DNA of 64,000 bases from Rhodospirillaceae bacterium (GCA_009772935.1 WOUR01000016.1:1-64000), one strand, 5' to 3'; positions 8,574-19,283 are shown, counted from the stretch's first letter. A program made the numbers and translations. The notes: generated by a model not told the origin, from the sequence alone.

Positions 8574-9211
8574 ACCTGCCCATGGCCACGACCACCGCTC
8601 CCCTGACCACGCCCGGCACCGGCGGACGACGCGCGTCCGTGGACCGAGCGACCAAGGAAACCCGTATCTCCGCCGCCATCAACCTGGATGGCACCGGCGT
8701 CTACGACATCAAGACCGGCATCGGCTTCCTCGACCATATGCTCGAGCAGCTCTCGCGCCACAGCCTGATCGACATCACGCTGCGCGCCGAGGGCGACCTG
8801 CACATCGACTATCACCACACCACGGAAGACACCGGCATCGTGCTGGGCGAGTGCCTGTCCAAGGCGCTGGGCGACCGCAAGGGCATCCGGCGCTACGGCA
8901 GCGCCACCATCCCGATGGACGAGACGCTGACCGAGGTCGCGCTCGACGTGTCGAACCGACCGTATCTGATCTGGAAGGTGAATTTCACCCGCGACAAGCT
9001 CGGCACGATGGACACCGAGCTGTTCAAGGAGTGGTTCCAGGCCTTCGCCCAGCTGGGCGGCCTGACGCTGCACGTGTGGAACCATTACGGCGAGAACAAC
9101 CACCATATCGTCGAGACCTGCTTCAAGGGTATCGCCCGGGCGCTTCGCGTGGCCGTCGAGATCGACCCGCGCCAGACGACGGCCGTACCCAGCACCAAGG
9201 GCGTGCTGTAG
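8570..9211 (+). CDS. hisB: Imidazoleglycerol-phosphate dehydratase
   Basis: HisB catalyses the sixth step of histidine synthesis, converting imidazole glycerol phosphate to imidazole acetol phosphate. It is cytosolic and manganese-dependent. The metal-binding His/Glu clusters are present: [23 protein letters not shown] and [12 protein letters not shown]. It is a monofunctional dehydratase without the phosphatase domain of the E. coli fusion. ATG 8570 overlaps the preceding stop codon; ATG 8582 is an equally possible start and gives 209 instead of 213 residues. The N terminus before [12 protein letters not shown] is longer than in most relatives. hisH follows after 12 nt. Confidence 0.95.
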   Translation: MNLPMATTTAPLTTPGTGGRRASVDRATKETRISAAINLDGTGVYDIKTGIGFLDHMLEQLSRHSLIDITLRAEGDLHIDYHHTTEDTGIVLGECLSKALGDRKGIRRYGSATIPMDETLTEVALDVSNRPYLIWKVNFTRDKLGTMDTELFKEWFQAFAQLGGLTLHVWNHYGENNHHIVETCFKGIARALRVAVEIDPRQTTAVPSTKGVL

Positions 9212-9223
9212 GCACCACGGATC

Positions 9224-9865
9224 ATGACCGTCGCCATCGTCGATTACGGGTCGGGCAACCTGCGCTCCGCCGCCAAGGCCTTCGAGCGCGCCGCGCGCGA
9301 GGCCGGCACGCATGAGCGCGTGCTGGTGACGTCGTCGCCGGACGAGGTCGCCACCGCCGACCGCATCGTGCTGCCCGGCGTCGGTGCCTTCGCCGACTGC
9401 CGCGCCGGTCTCTACGCCGTGCCGGGCATGGTCGACACGCTGCAGCGCGAGGTCATCGAGCGCGGCAAGCCGTTCCTCGGCATCTGCGTCGGCATGCAGC
9501 TGATGGCCACGCGCGGCGTCGAGTACGGCATCCATGCCGGGCTCGACTGGATCGCGGGCGATGTGGTGCGCATCGAACCCGGCAAGGATCATCTCAAGAT
9601 CCCGCACATGGGCTGGAACGAGCTGACGGACCTCAAGCCGCATGCATTGCTCGCCGGCATCGCACCGCGCGCCCATGCCTACTTCGTGCATTCCTACCAG
9701 CTTGCGGCCAGCAAGCCGGAGACGGTTCTGGCCCTGACCGACTATGGCGGACCGGTCACCGCGATCGTCGGACGCGACAATCTCGCCGGCACACAGTTCC
9801 ATCCCGAGAAGAGCCAGGCGACCGGACTTCGGCTGATCGCCAACTTCCTGCGCTGGAAGCCCTGA
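9224..9865 (+). CDS. hisH: Imidazole glycerol phosphate synthase, glutamine amidotransferase subunit
   Basis: This 213-residue class I glutamine amidotransferase feeds ammonia to HisF. It opens with [15 protein letters not shown]. The nucleophile Cys is in GICVGMQLM, and the His-Glu pair is in [10 protein letters not shown]. It is directly downstream of hisB, but hisA and hisF do not follow; the next gene encodes an unrelated membrane protein. The synthase partner must be encoded elsewhere in the genome. Confidence 0.95.
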   Translation: MTVAIVDYGSGNLRSAAKAFERAAREAGTHERVLVTSSPDEVATADRIVLPGVGAFADCRAGLYAVPGMVDTLQREVIERGKPFLGICVGMQLMATRGVEYGIHAGLDWIAGDVVRIEPGKDHLKIPHMGWNELTDLKPHALLAGIAPRAHAYFVHSYQLAASKPETVLALTDYGGPVTAIVGRDNLAGTQFHPEKSQATGLRLIANFLRWKP

Positions 9866-9888
9866 GACCCAGCCTGGATATTCGGATC

Positions 9889-10713
9889 ATGTCCCTCGGC
9901 CCCTTCGACGCGTTGTTCGGCTTCCTGCAGGCGCACGCCAACGGCAACCTCCACCTCGCCGGCCTCTTCGTCCTGCTGTTGCTGCTGGCGTCCCTCGAGT
10001 TCGGAGTCCAGCTCGGCAAGTTCATCGCCCGCCGGCACGCTCCCACGGACGGCGAGAAATCATCGGTCAACTTCGCGACAGCGGGCATGATGGGCCTGCT
10101 GGCCTTCCTGCTCGGCGTCTCGCTTTCCATGGCATCGGATCGCTACCAGCAGCGACGTGACTCGGTCCTGGCCGAAGCCAACGCCATTGGGACGGCGTGG
10201 CTGCGTGCGACAGTGACGACCGGCGCTGAGGGCGAGGCGATGCAGCGCCTGCTGCGCGACTATACCGAGACCCGCATCGCCGTGGTGCGGGGCAGTTCCG
10301 ATCCGGCGGAGGTCGCCCGGCTCAACCAACGGACCAACAGGATCCAGAACGAACTCTGGCAGCTGGCGCGCACTGTCGCCGAGCGCTCGCCGACGCCGAT
10401 CTCGGGGCTGCTGCTTTCGTCGCTCAACGAAATGATCGACCTGTCGCTCACCAACCGGCGCAACTTCACCAGCCATGTGCCGGCCTACGTCCTGCGGCTG
10501 CTGCTGACCGTCTCGATCTTTGCCGTCGGAGCGGTGGGCTACGGATTCGGCCTGGTCGGCAGCCGCCAGCCGGGGCTTTCCGTGCTGCTGCTCGGTGTCT
10601 GGACGCTGGCCATCGTGCTGATCATCGACATCGACCGGCCGCAAAGCGGCGAGGTTCGCATCGACCCCGCCCCGCTCGTCTGGACGCTCCAGGGATTCGG
10701 GCCGGCGAAGTGA
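9889..10713 (+). CDS. DUF4239 (bestrophin-like domain) membrane protein
   Basis: The 274-residue protein has two N-terminal transmembrane helices (about residues 20-38 and 62-82), a central soluble helical region (about 85-200) and two or three C-terminal helices. The segment FLLGVSLSMASDRYQQRR followed by EANAIGTAWLRA is typical of the DUF4239/bestrophin-like family found in many proteobacteria. Its biochemical role is not established. It lies 23 nt after hisH in the same direction, occupying the place where hisA would be expected. Confidence 0.75.
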   Translation: MSLGPFDALFGFLQAHANGNLHLAGLFVLLLLLASLEFGVQLGKFIARRHAPTDGEKSSVNFATAGMMGLLAFLLGVSLSMASDRYQQRRDSVLAEANAIGTAWLRATVTTGAEGEAMQRLLRDYTETRIAVVRGSSDPAEVARLNQRTNRIQNELWQLARTVAERSPTPISGLLLSSLNEMIDLSLTNRRNFTSHVPAYVLRLLLTVSIFAVGAVGYGFGLVGSRQPGLSVLLLGVWTLAIVLIIDIDRPQSGEVRIDPAPLVWTLQGFGPAK

Positions 10714-10779
10714 CGACAGCCATCTCACCTGCTTGAAGCGAAACCCGCCCGGCCAATCGCGCCAGTCCGGACATCGCCT

Positions 10780-12144
10780 TCAACCGGGACTGACCGCCGC
10801 CAAGTTACCGTTGCGACTCGCCGCCGACGGCAGGGACTGCCGGTGCGGATTGCGCGCAGCGGCATCCCACATGAGACGCGGATCGAAGGCCTCGGCCGCA
10901 AAGATCGTGACGATCACCACGGCACAAAAGGCAAGGGCGCCCATGCCGGGATCGATCGTGACCGCGCGGCCGAACTGCACGAGCGCACCGAGCAGCGACT
11001 CCATGAAGATGTCGACCATCGACCAGCGGCCGATCCAGGCGACGACGAAATAGAGCTTGGTGCGCTGGCGCAGGAACACGCCGGCGGTCTCGGCCGTGCC
11101 GGGCAACGACGTCACCGAGATCATGCCGATCAGGCCGATGAGCTTGAACAGCGGCACCAGCACGCTGGCGAAGAACACCAGCAGCGCCAGCGGATACATC
11201 TTGGACGAGACCAGCTCCTCGACGCCGCCCATGATGGTGCTGGGCGCGCCGGAGCCCAACTGGATCACGGTCAGCACTGGATAGACGTTGGCCGGGATGT
11301 AAAGCACGGCGCCGGCGAGCGCGAGGGAAAGGGTACGGTTGAGACTGTCGGGCTTGCGTTCGTGCACGCGCGCACCGCAGCGCGGGCAACGCCCGTCATG
11401 CTCGGCCGGAACGCAGACGAGCTTGCACTCCTCGCAGCCGGCGGCACCCGGCCTGTACTCCAGCGGCGCGACCGGCGGCATCGGCGCATGGGTCTGGCCG
11501 CGGCGTTCGATCTCCTCCCAAACGGCCTGCGGGTCCAACGACAGCTCGGCCCAGACGATCACGACGGTGAGAACGGCCAGCGCATAGACCGCGGGTCCGA
11601 GCTGGATCGTCACGAGGTCGCCCAGCTTGGTGTAGGCCACGAACACGCCCAGCAGCAGTACCTCGAGCATCGCCCAGGTCCCCATGCGACGGGCGATGAT
11701 GAACACGCCGCGCAGGTTGGGAGGCAAGGTGCGCATGCGCAGGCCGACCAGCACGTAGAGCGTGCCGGCGAACTTGATCAAAGGCGCGAACGCCGTGGTG
11801 AAAGCGACGGCGATGGCCAGCGGCCACAGCCCATGCCGCACCAGTTCCAATGGGCCGGAGTGAATCGTGGTCTCGTGGACGATCCCCGCCGTCGAGACCT
11901 TCATCAGCATCGTGAGCCACAGGATGGCGAACAGGACCAGCGAGGCGAAGGTGAGCGCCAGGCAATGGCCGGTCGGGTCGGCGCGCGTCGAGCGCAGCCG
12001 CGTGCCGCAGCGCTCGCAGTCGGAACCCATGTTAGCCGCCATCGCCGGCACGATCTGGAACAGGCCGCAGCCATGGCATTCGCGCAGCTGCGGCGACGTG
12101 ACCAAAGGACCCGGGTCGCGTGGGACGGCGAAGGCCCGCAGCAT
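10780..12144 (-). CDS. pqiA: PqiA-family membrane protein
   Basis: This 454-residue inner-membrane protein has two homologous halves. Each half begins with a zinc-ribbon-like pair of Cys motifs (CHGCG/CERCG near residue 25 and CEECK/CPRCG near residue 240), followed by four hydrophobic helices. In E. coli PqiA works with PqiB and PqiC in lipid traffic between the membranes and in envelope stress tolerance. Here it is the last gene of the operon, 4 nt behind pqiC, the reverse of the usual PqiA-first order. The C-terminal tail of about 30 residues is polar. Confidence 0.9.
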   Translation of the reverse strand: MLRAFAVPRDPGPLVTSPQLRECHGCGLFQIVPAMAANMGSDCERCGTRLRSTRADPTGHCLALTFASLVLFAILWLTMLMKVSTAGIVHETTIHSGPLELVRHGLWPLAIAVAFTTAFAPLIKFAGTLYVLVGLRMRTLPPNLRGVFIIARRMGTWAMLEVLLLGVFVAYTKLGDLVTIQLGPAVYALAVLTVVIVWAELSLDPQAVWEEIERRGQTHAPMPPVAPLEYRPGAAGCEECKLVCVPAEHDGRCPRCGARVHERKPDSLNRTLSLALAGAVLYIPANVYPVLTVIQLGSGAPSTIMGGVEELVSSKMYPLALLVFFASVLVPLFKLIGLIGMISVTSLPGTAETAGVFLRQRTKLYFVVAWIGRWSMVDIFMESLLGALVQFGRAVTIDPGMGALAFCAVVIVTIFAAEAFDPRLMWDAAARNPHRQSLPSAASRNGNLAAVSPG

Positions 12145-12148
12145 GGCG

Positions 12149-12739
12149 CTACTGAAGCAGCGTCGCGATGCCGTCCGACAGTTCGCCGAGCGCGTCGCTC
12201 ATGGCGGCGACATGGCCCGGCGTGTCCTGTGTCGGAACGGGCTTCGAGATCGAGAAGTTACGCGCGGCCGTTCGCGTCGGCCGATTGAACTGGATGGCGA
12301 CCTGCGCCAGCAGGATGACGTTGCCCGCCTTGTCGGCGTCGAAGCGCTGGAAGTCGATGCCGACCGTGGCGTAGGGGTCCATCGTGATCGAACCGGCCTC
12401 GCTGTAGACTTGGCTGCCGGGCAGGCGCTGCGACAGATCGAGGACGATGGTGCGCGACAGCATCCCGCCCATCGGCTCGCCCCACCAGGCGTTGGCGCGC
12501 ACGTCGAGCTTGAAGTCCTCGGTCGAGCGGACGATCTCCTTGCGGTCGAGATAGCCCGGCAGGCCGATGTCGCGGACCTGCACGATCCGCGGTCCCCGCG
12601 TCAGCACCGGCCCCGGCCGCACCGCCAGCGTGTAGAGGACGGGTTCTGGCGAAGAACCGCAGGCCTGAAGCGCCGGCGCGGCGAGGGCCGGAAGGGCGAG
12701 GAGGCCGAAGCGGCGGCGGCCGAAGGGAGTGGTGATCAT
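12149..12739 (-). CDS. pqiC: PqiC/ABC-type auxiliary lipoprotein
   Basis: A 196-residue outer-membrane lipoprotein of the PqiC/YmbA family. A twin-arginine-like start (FGRRRFGLLALPALAAPA) precedes lipobox LQACG. The typical first strand YTLAVRPGP is followed by RIVQVRDIGLPGYLDRKEIV and, later, the conserved segment about the outer-membrane-facing domain. The ATG overlaps the pqiB stop as ATGA, so translation is coupled. In the family, PqiC forms an octameric ring that receives the PqiB tunnel at the outer membrane. Confidence 0.88.
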   Translation of the reverse strand: MITTPFGRRRFGLLALPALAAPALQACGSSPEPVLYTLAVRPGPVLTRGPRIVQVRDIGLPGYLDRKEIVRSTEDFKLDVRANAWWGEPMGGMLSRTIVLDLSQRLPGSQVYSEAGSITMDPYATVGIDFQRFDADKAGNVILLAQVAIQFNRPTRTAARNFSISKPVPTQDTPGHVAAMSDALGELSDGIATLLQ

Positions 12740-14472
12740 TCCTTGCCCGTGTTGGTGCGGCCCTTGATCAGGGCCTCGGGGTGACGCGACAGCAGGTCGG
12801 CCAGGGCGCGGATCGAGCGCGCCGCGTCGGTGATCTGGGGCAGAAGGCGGTCGAGGTCGCGATGGAACTTCGACGTGTCGCCGTATCCCTTGTCGACCGA
12901 GCCGATCAGGCGATTGGCCTTCGTCATGGCCTCCTGGAGCTGCAGCGCGATGTCGGGCAGGCGCTTCAACGCCGGAGTCCCGTCGACGTCGAGCTTCCGG
13001 GCGATGTCCTGGACGTCGACCATCGCCTTCTCGAGAGCCGCCAGGGTCGCCTTGATCTGCGGCCCGTTGACCATCTGGTCGATTCCAACGGAGGCGCTGA
13101 CCAGGCTGTTGCCGATCTTGTCGAAGTCGATGCGGTTGATCTTGCTCAACAGTTCGCTGGCCGATGCGGTGATGCTGTCGAAGCCGCCGACTTCGGCGGC
13201 CGGTATGACATAGTGGCCGCCTTCCTCGGTGAGTTCGCCCCCGGGCGCGCCGGGCACGACCTCCAGCGATATGACCTTCTGCGGGCTGATCAGGCTCGGC
13301 GCCTGCAGCGTCGCGCGCAGGCCGCGCTTGATCATCTCCTCGGCGACGTTGATGGGCTCCATGCCCTGCGCCTTTGCAAGGTTGCTGACCCTGCCGGCCT
13401 CGACCCGATAATGGACCGGCGCGACCACGCGGTCGGTCTTCGGATCGTAGACCAGCCCGACGCGCGTAACCTCGCCGATCTTGAGGCCGTGGAACCGGAC
13501 CTCGGCGCCTTCCGTCACCCCGGCGACCGAGCCCGGAAAATAGGAGATCAGCTTGATCTGCTGGCCGAATCCCGCCGACTTGGCTTCCTCGATGTTGGCG
13601 TATAGCTGGAAACGCTGGCCGGGCGGGCTGATCGGCGCGGTCGAATTGTGCGCCGTATCGAAGGCGATGCCGCCCAGCAGGATGGCGCGCAGCGATTCCA
13701 TCTCGATGTTGACGCCATTGGCGCCGAGCGAAATCGACAGGCCCGAGGCGTTCCAGAAGTTGGAGTCGTTGCGCACGTAGCGGTCGTACGGCGCGCGCAC
13801 GAAGGCATGGATCGCCACTCGGCTGGCGAGGTCGTGCAGGTCCCAGCCCAGCACGGTGCCGACCTCGATATCGCGGAAGAAGATCGGGGCGCCGAGGCTG
13901 ATCGAGCCCAGCCGGCGCGAATCGAGCCGGAACGTGGTGCCCTTCACCGAGGCTTGCAGGATCGGCGGATCCTCCTGTCCCACGAAGTCGCGCTTGTCGG
14001 CCCCCGGTTCGGTTGACGGACGCATGCCGATGTAGGAGCCGGACAGGATGGTCTCGAGACCGGAGATGTTGCCGGCGAAGAGCTGCGGCTTCACCACCCA
14101 GAAGATCGTCTTGTCGGTGAGCAGCGGCTCGGCTTCCTTCACCGTCTCGATCGTCACCAGCACCTTCGACAGGTCGGGCGGAATGGTGATGGTCTTCACC
14201 GTCCCCATGACGACGTTGCGGTACTTGAGCTGCGACTGACCGGCCGTGAGGCCGGCGGCCGTGTCGAAGGACACGGTGATCACCGGACCGCGCTTGGAGA
14301 AGGCGTCCCACGCCAGCCATCCGGCAATCAGCGCCGTCACGATGGGCACCAGCCAGACCAGCGGGAAACGGCGGCGGCGGCGAACCGACGCCGCCCCGAC
14401 GGCGCCTTGCACACCAGGAGTCTTCGCGGCCGGGGTCCCGGAAACCGATCCGGGCGGGGCTTGATCTGTCAT
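12736..14472 (-). CDS. pqiB: PqiB-like MlaD/MCE-domain protein
   Basis: A 578-residue periplasmic protein anchored by one N-terminal transmembrane helix (FPLVWLVPIVTALIAGWLAW, about 36-55). It has three MCE/MlaD repeats: VSFDTAAGLTAGQSQLKYR, then about residue 160 TFRLDSRRLGSISLGAPIFF, then QLYANIEEAKSAGFGQQIKL near 290. The C terminus is helical, as in PqiB, where it forms a needle-like coiled coil. It is probably part of a protein bridge moving lipids between inner and outer membrane. It is the first gene of pqiBCA, 34 nt after the ftsK stop. Confidence 0.92.
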   Translation of the reverse strand: MTDQAPPGSVSGTPAAKTPGVQGAVGAASVRRRRRFPLVWLVPIVTALIAGWLAWDAFSKRGPVITVSFDTAAGLTAGQSQLKYRNVVMGTVKTITIPPDLSKVLVTIETVKEAEPLLTDKTIFWVVKPQLFAGNISGLETILSGSYIGMRPSTEPGADKRDFVGQEDPPILQASVKGTTFRLDSRRLGSISLGAPIFFRDIEVGTVLGWDLHDLASRVAIHAFVRAPYDRYVRNDSNFWNASGLSISLGANGVNIEMESLRAILLGGIAFDTAHNSTAPISPPGQRFQLYANIEEAKSAGFGQQIKLISYFPGSVAGVTEGAEVRFHGLKIGEVTRVGLVYDPKTDRVVAPVHYRVEAGRVSNLAKAQGMEPINVAEEMIKRGLRATLQAPSLISPQKVISLEVVPGAPGGELTEEGGHYVIPAAEVGGFDSITASASELLSKINRIDFDKIGNSLVSASVGIDQMVNGPQIKATLAALEKAMVDVQDIARKLDVDGTPALKRLPDIALQLQEAMTKANRLIGSVDKGYGDTSKFHRDLDRLLPQITDAARSIRALADLLSRHPEALIKGRTNTGKE

Positions 14473-14506
14473 CCTACCTCGTTCGCCCCTCAGTCAGACG
14501 GGACGC

Positions 14507-17383
14507 TCAGCGTTCCCGATCGTCGATGTCCCGGGCCAGGACCTCGCGCTTGCCGACATGGTTCGCGGCGCTGACCACGCCCTCGCGCTCCATGCGCTCG
14601 ACAATGCGGGCGGCCCTGTTATAGCCGATCTGGAGATACCGTTGGATGAAAGACGTGCTGCACTTGCGCTCGCGGGCCACCAGCGCGATGGCCTGGTCGT
14701 AGAGCTGGTCGCTCTCGCTCTCCTCGGCATCACCCGGGAACCCGGCCCCCGAGCCCTCCGCGTCGGGATCGTCGGTGACCGACTCGATGTAGGCCGGCGC
14801 GCCCTGGGCCCGCAGGTGGCGGACCACCTCCTCGACCTCGCCGTCGCTGACGAAGGGGCCATGGACACGGGCGATCTTGCCGCCCCCGGCCATATAGAGC
14901 ATGTCGCCCTGGCCCAGCAGCTGCTCGCCGCCCTGCTCGCCCAAGATGGTGCGGCTGTCGATCTTCGACGTCACCTGGAAGGAGATGCGGGTCGGGAAGT
15001 TGGCCTTGATGGTGCCGGTGATGACGTCGACCGATGGCCGCTGCGTGGCCATCACCACATGGATGCCGGCGGCGCGCGCCATCTGCGCGAGACGCTGCAC
15101 GGTCGCCTCGATCTCCTTGCCCGCGACCAGCATCAGGTCCGCCATTTCGTCGATGATGACGACGATGAACGGCAGCGGCGTCAGGTCCATCTCCTCGTCC
15201 TCGAAGGTGGGCTTGCGCGTCTCGGGATCGATGCCGGTCTGGACCTTGCGGGTCAGCACCCCGCCCTTGCGCGCCGTCTCCGCGAGCTTCTCGTTGTAGC
15301 CGGCGATGTTGCGGACCGCGACAGCGCTCATGGCGCGATAGCGGTCTTCCATCTCGCGCACGACCCACTTCAGAGCGACGATGGCCTTGCGGGGTTCGGT
15401 AACGACGGGCGTGAGAAGGTGCGGGATGTCCTGGTAGACACTGAGTTCCAGCATCTTGGGGTCGATCATGATGAAGCGGCACTGATTCGGCGTAAGCCGG
15501 TAGAGCAGCGACAGGATCATGGTGTTGACCGCCACCGACTTGCCCGAGCCGGTGGTGCCGCCGATCAGCAGATGCGGCATGCGGGCGAGGTCGGCGATGA
15601 CCGGATCGCCGCCGATGTCCTTGCCCAGCGCCAACGGCAGGCCGAGGCGGCCATCCTCGTAGTGCTTGGTCGACAGCAGCTCGCGCAGGAACACCGTCTC
15701 GCGCTTGGCGTTGGGCAACTCGATGCCGATGACGTTGCGACCGGGCACGGTAGCGACGCGCGCCGAGACCGCGCTCATCGAGCGGGCGATGTCGTCGGCG
15801 AGACCGATGACCCGGCTCGATTTGGTGCCGGGCGCCGGTTCGAGCTCGTAGAGGGTCACGACCGGGCCTGGACGCACCTTCACGATCTGTCCCTTGACGC
15901 CGAAATCGTCGAGCACCGTCTCGAGCAGGCGCGCATTCTGCTCCAGCGCTTCCTCGTCGATCTTCGGCTGGGCGTTGACCCTCGAGGGCAGCGACAGGAT
16001 GTCGAGTGGCGGCAGCTGGTACTCGGCCCCGAGGGCCAGCTCGCGCTGTCCGGCCTTGGCGGCGCGCTTGCCCTGCGGCGCGGCCGTCTTGCGCGGCACG
16101 ATCTTCACGCCCGTGGCCACTGGCGGTGCGACCGCAGGCTGCTCGACGTCGAGCGCATTGTCGGGCGTGAACGGATTCTCGTCGGCCTCGTCGTCCGGTC
16201 CCTCTTGGGTGACAGGTGGGAGCGGGGGCGGCGGCGCGACCGCGACCGGCGGAGGCACCTCGAATTCCTCGTCGACACTCGGCTGCCGGTAGTGTGCCGG
16301 CGGGGGCGCTGCGTCGTAACCGCCGAAGCCCGGCTCGATTCGTTCCGCCGGGGCCGCGGCGGCCGTCGCCGGGCGCCGCATGAAGGGCTCGATGCGCAGG
16401 CCGCCAGTCAGGCGACTGAGGAAGGTGCGCTCCTGCATGCGGGAAGGTGCGGCCTCGTCCAGGACCGGCGGGTACATGCGCGGGCCGCCGGGCGCCTCGG
16501 GGATGTCGTCGGCCGGCCGTTCGATCGGGGCATAGGGCGCATCGACCATCAGCGAGTCGCGTGCTGGCAGGACCGCGCCTTCCTCGGGGATCTGCTCATA
16601 GCGATTCTCGAAGTGCGCCGGATCGTACTGACTGGCGTCGATCTCGCCCGGAATCTCGGCATAGCCGATGTGAGGCGCTGGCGGCTCGTTCTCCTCCTCC
16701 AGCGCCTGCGGCTTGCCGCGCCACAGGTCCATCGCCGCGCGCATGCCCCACACGACCCACAGGAACGGAGCGCGCAGGATGCGGAAGATCAGCGGCAGGT
16801 CGGTCCGGTTCATGCCCAGCGCCGGGGCCATCGCGATGAAGGCGAGGGCTGCCGCAGCAGGCTCGATGAAAGTGAGCGCGCCGCCGCTCGAATGAGTGAG
16901 AACCAGTTCGCGGAAGCGGCCGACCAGGGCCAGCCCGACCAGCCCGCCCGGTCCGGCATGGGTGGCCGCACCGCCCACGTCGCCCAGGCCCACGCAGGCC
17001 ACGCTCATCATCAGCAACGCCAGCAGCAGCAGCGAGAGACGCAGCCCGAAGAATCCGAGATGGTGGGTGCGCACCATGCGCACGCCCCAGGTAATGAAGG
17101 CGACCGGTGCGAGAATAATGGCGAGACCGAAGGTCTGGAGCAGCAAGTCCGAGATGTAGGCGCCGGGCAGGCCGAGCAGGTTGTTGGGCGCCCGCGCCGT
17201 GGCGTGGTTGAGCGAGGGATCGCCGGGGCTGTAGGTGAACAGCGCCATCATCAGCGCGAGGCCGAAGCCTGCCGTGGCAACGCCGACGATCTCCATCATG
17301 CGACGGCGCAGGAAATCGCGCCCGCCCTCCGGCAGGATGGAGGTCCTGGGCTGCAACGCTGAAGACAGGCTCAGCATGGCCAT
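14507..17383 (-). CDS. ftsK: DNA translocase FtsK
   Basis: This 958-residue septal DNA pump segregates chromosome termini and activates XerCD at dif. It has four to five N-terminal transmembrane helices (first at about 32-52), a Pro/Ala-rich linker (about 220-460) and an alpha/beta motor with Walker A GTTGSGKS near residue 612 and Walker [12 protein letters not shown] near 745. A C-terminal gamma winged helix that reads KOPS ends at about 945 ([20 protein letters not shown]). The linker is short compared with E. coli FtsK but normal for alphaproteobacteria. It lies 15 nt downstream of the aminotransferase gene on the same strand. Confidence 0.97.
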   Translation of the reverse strand: MAMLSLSSALQPRTSILPEGGRDFLRRRMMEIVGVATAGFGLALMMALFTYSPGDPSLNHATARAPNNLLGLPGAYISDLLLQTFGLAIILAPVAFITWGVRMVRTHHLGFFGLRLSLLLLALLMMSVACVGLGDVGGAATHAGPGGLVGLALVGRFRELVLTHSSGGALTFIEPAAAALAFIAMAPALGMNRTDLPLIFRILRAPFLWVVWGMRAAMDLWRGKPQALEEENEPPAPHIGYAEIPGEIDASQYDPAHFENRYEQIPEEGAVLPARDSLMVDAPYAPIERPADDIPEAPGGPRMYPPVLDEAAPSRMQERTFLSRLTGGLRIEPFMRRPATAAAAPAERIEPGFGGYDAAPPPAHYRQPSVDEEFEVPPPVAVAPPPPLPPVTQEGPDDEADENPFTPDNALDVEQPAVAPPVATGVKIVPRKTAAPQGKRAAKAGQRELALGAEYQLPPLDILSLPSRVNAQPKIDEEALEQNARLLETVLDDFGVKGQIVKVRPGPVVTLYELEPAPGTKSSRVIGLADDIARSMSAVSARVATVPGRNVIGIELPNAKRETVFLRELLSTKHYEDGRLGLPLALGKDIGGDPVIADLARMPHLLIGGTTGSGKSVAVNTMILSLLYRLTPNQCRFIMIDPKMLELSVYQDIPHLLTPVVTEPRKAIVALKWVVREMEDRYRAMSAVAVRNIAGYNEKLAETARKGGVLTRKVQTGIDPETRKPTFEDEEMDLTPLPFIVVIIDEMADLMLVAGKEIEATVQRLAQMARAAGIHVVMATQRPSVDVITGTIKANFPTRISFQVTSKIDSRTILGEQGGEQLLGQGDMLYMAGGGKIARVHGPFVSDGEVEEVVRHLRAQGAPAYIESVTDDPDAEGSGAGFPGDAEESESDQLYDQAIALVARERKCSTSFIQRYLQIGYNRAARIVERMEREGVVSAANHVGKREVLARDIDDRER

Positions 17384-17398
17384 GCGCGGTCGCGCTCC

Positions 17399-18604
17399 CT
17401 ACAGAACGGCCGCGAGGCGCTGGAGCCCCTCGCGGGTGGTCTTCTCGTCATGCACCAGCGCCACGCGGATGTAGCGCTGGGAGATGTTGATGCCGTTGGT
17501 TTCGCGGCAGGCATAGGCACCCGGCAGCACCTTGACGTGCGCCTCGCCCCACAGCCTGCGCGTGGCCTCCTCGCCGTCGCCGACGTCGAGCCACAGGAAG
17601 AACCCGCCGCCCGGCGTGTAGTAGGAGAAGCGGTTGTGCAGGATCTGCTCGGCGATCCGGAAGTTCTTCACGTACCATTCGCGCGTCTGGACGGGATGCG
17701 TCTCCTCGCGCCACAGCGCGGCCGACGCCTTCTGGACGGCAAAGGGAATCTGCGGGCCGCCATAGCTGCGCCAGCGCAGCACCAACGCGACCAGCTTCGG
17801 GTCGCCGGCCATGAAGCCCGAGCGAAGACCCGCCGCGTTCGACCGCTTCGACAGCGAGTGGAACACCGCGAGATTGCGGAAAGGGTCCTTGGCCCCGGTC
17901 TCGTCGATCTCGAGGGCGGCCTCGAGCGCACCCGTCGGCGGGGCGCCGGTGTAGATCTCGGCGTAGCACTCGTCGACCGCAAGTACGGTGTCGTACTTCC
18001 GGCAGAGCCTCAGCAGCTTCTGCAGGTACTCCTTGCTGGCGATCGCGCCCTGCGGATTGGCCGGCGAGCAGAGATAGACCACCGACATCCGCCGCCAGGT
18101 CGCTTCGTCGAGGCTCTCATAGTCCGGCAGGAAACCGTTCGAGGCTTCGGCGTTGACCAGCAGCGGCTCGCCGCCCGACAGGACCGCACCGCCGAGATAG
18201 GCCTGGTAGAAAGGGTTGGGCAGCGCGACGATCGGCTTGCCCCCGCCCTTCTCCTGCGGCGTCGCCACGGTGGAGATGATGTAGACACCTTCCTTGCTGC
18301 CGGCCGTCGGATGGACGTGCAGGTTCGGATCGAGCAGGCCCTGGGGCAGCTTGTAGCGGCGCGTCAGCCATTCGCAGATCGCGAGGTTGAGGTCGGGCAG
18401 GCCCTGGTTGGGCGGATAGCGATTCCAGCCATCGACTTCGTCGATCACGATCTGCCGCGCGAACGCCGGCATCGCGCCCTGCGGCTCGCCCACCGACATG
18501 TTGATCATCGAGAGATGCGCCGGCGGCGCGATGGGAGCAATGAGGGCGTTCAACCGCGCAAATGGGAAATCGGTCAGCGTCTCGGTCAGGCGCGGATTGA
18601 ACAT
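17399..18604 (-). CDS. dapC: Class I/II aminotransferase, DapC-like
   Basis: This 401-residue PLP enzyme of fold type I most resembles N-succinyldiaminopimelate aminotransferases of the lysine/peptidoglycan precursor pathway. The PLP lysine is in HSLSKRSNAAGLR, and the cofactor Asp-x-x-Tyr is in AVDECYAEIY. The glycine-rich FYTPGGGFFLWL-like segment (YYTPGGGFFLWLDV) and the phosphate-binding Arg near RYIRVALV are present. Start ATG 18604 is preceded by GGGAACGAGA; an in-frame TTG at 18616 is less likely. Substrate assignment is by family resemblance only. It is transcribed toward ftsK with a 15-nt gap. Confidence 0.8.
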   Translation of the reverse strand: MFNPRLTETLTDFPFARLNALIAPIAPPAHLSMINMSVGEPQGAMPAFARQIVIDEVDGWNRYPPNQGLPDLNLAICEWLTRRYKLPQGLLDPNLHVHPTAGSKEGVYIISTVATPQEKGGGKPIVALPNPFYQAYLGGAVLSGGEPLLVNAEASNGFLPDYESLDEATWRRMSVVYLCSPANPQGAIASKEYLQKLLRLCRKYDTVLAVDECYAEIYTGAPPTGALEAALEIDETGAKDPFRNLAVFHSLSKRSNAAGLRSGFMAGDPKLVALVLRWRSYGGPQIPFAVQKASAALWREETHPVQTREWYVKNFRIAEQILHNRFSYYTPGGGFFLWLDVGDGEEATRRLWGEAHVKVLPGAYACRETNGINISQRYIRVALVHDEKTTREGLQRLAAVL

Positions 18605-18677
18605 TCTCGTTCCCAATGGGCCAAAGCGGCCGGAAAAATGCCACGGTGCCGGCCAAGGACGACCAGCCTATCGCCAC

Positions 18678-18706
18678 ATTCTATGGAACAAATTAGCCAA
18701 TCACAA
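18678..18706 (-). promoter_or_regulatory. Probable sigma-70 promoter for dapC-ftsK
   Basis: On the minus strand, TTGTGA (complement of 18701-18706) and TAGAAT (complement of 18678-18683) are separated by exactly 17 nt in a locally AT-rich stretch. Transcription would start near 18671, about 67 nt before the aminotransferase ATG. Confidence 0.5.
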
Positions 18707-18836
18707 CAAGGGAATAGGCTTGTTTCTTGAGATGAAGGAAGGGCTTGCGGCCCCTGTCCCGCCAACCACAAGCACTAGTCCGGGCATGGCGCCGCAGGCG
18801 CGCCGGAATGCCTATCCCGCGATCAGCCGCTTCGGC

Positions 18837-19235
<399 letters not shown>

Positions 19236-19254
19236 TCAAACGCCGGACAGAAAG

Positions 19255-19283
19255 CGGGCCCGGCGAGAGGCTCGCCGGGCCCG
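19255..19283 (-). terminator. Strong hairpin between amtB and the downstream PII gene
   Basis: A 13-bp perfect GC stem (arms 19255-19267 and 19271-19283) has a 3-nt loop, AGG. On the minus strand it is followed by GCTTTCTG, a short T-rich stretch. It lies 82 nt past the amtB stop and could terminate or attenuate transcription into the second PII gene, or stabilise the amtB 3' end. Confidence 0.6.

Noticed and set aside
7361-8581. Upstream extension of the hisB frame through the EamA gene
   Set aside because: The frame happens to stay open, but the translation is Arg/Pro-rich shadow sequence. HisB starts at 8570 or 8582.
14558-17362. Open frame of more than 900 codons antisense to ftsK
   Set aside because: ftsK is unmistakable. 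The antisense translation has no domain and is dominated by Arg, Gln, Asp and Leu, as expected from codon bias.
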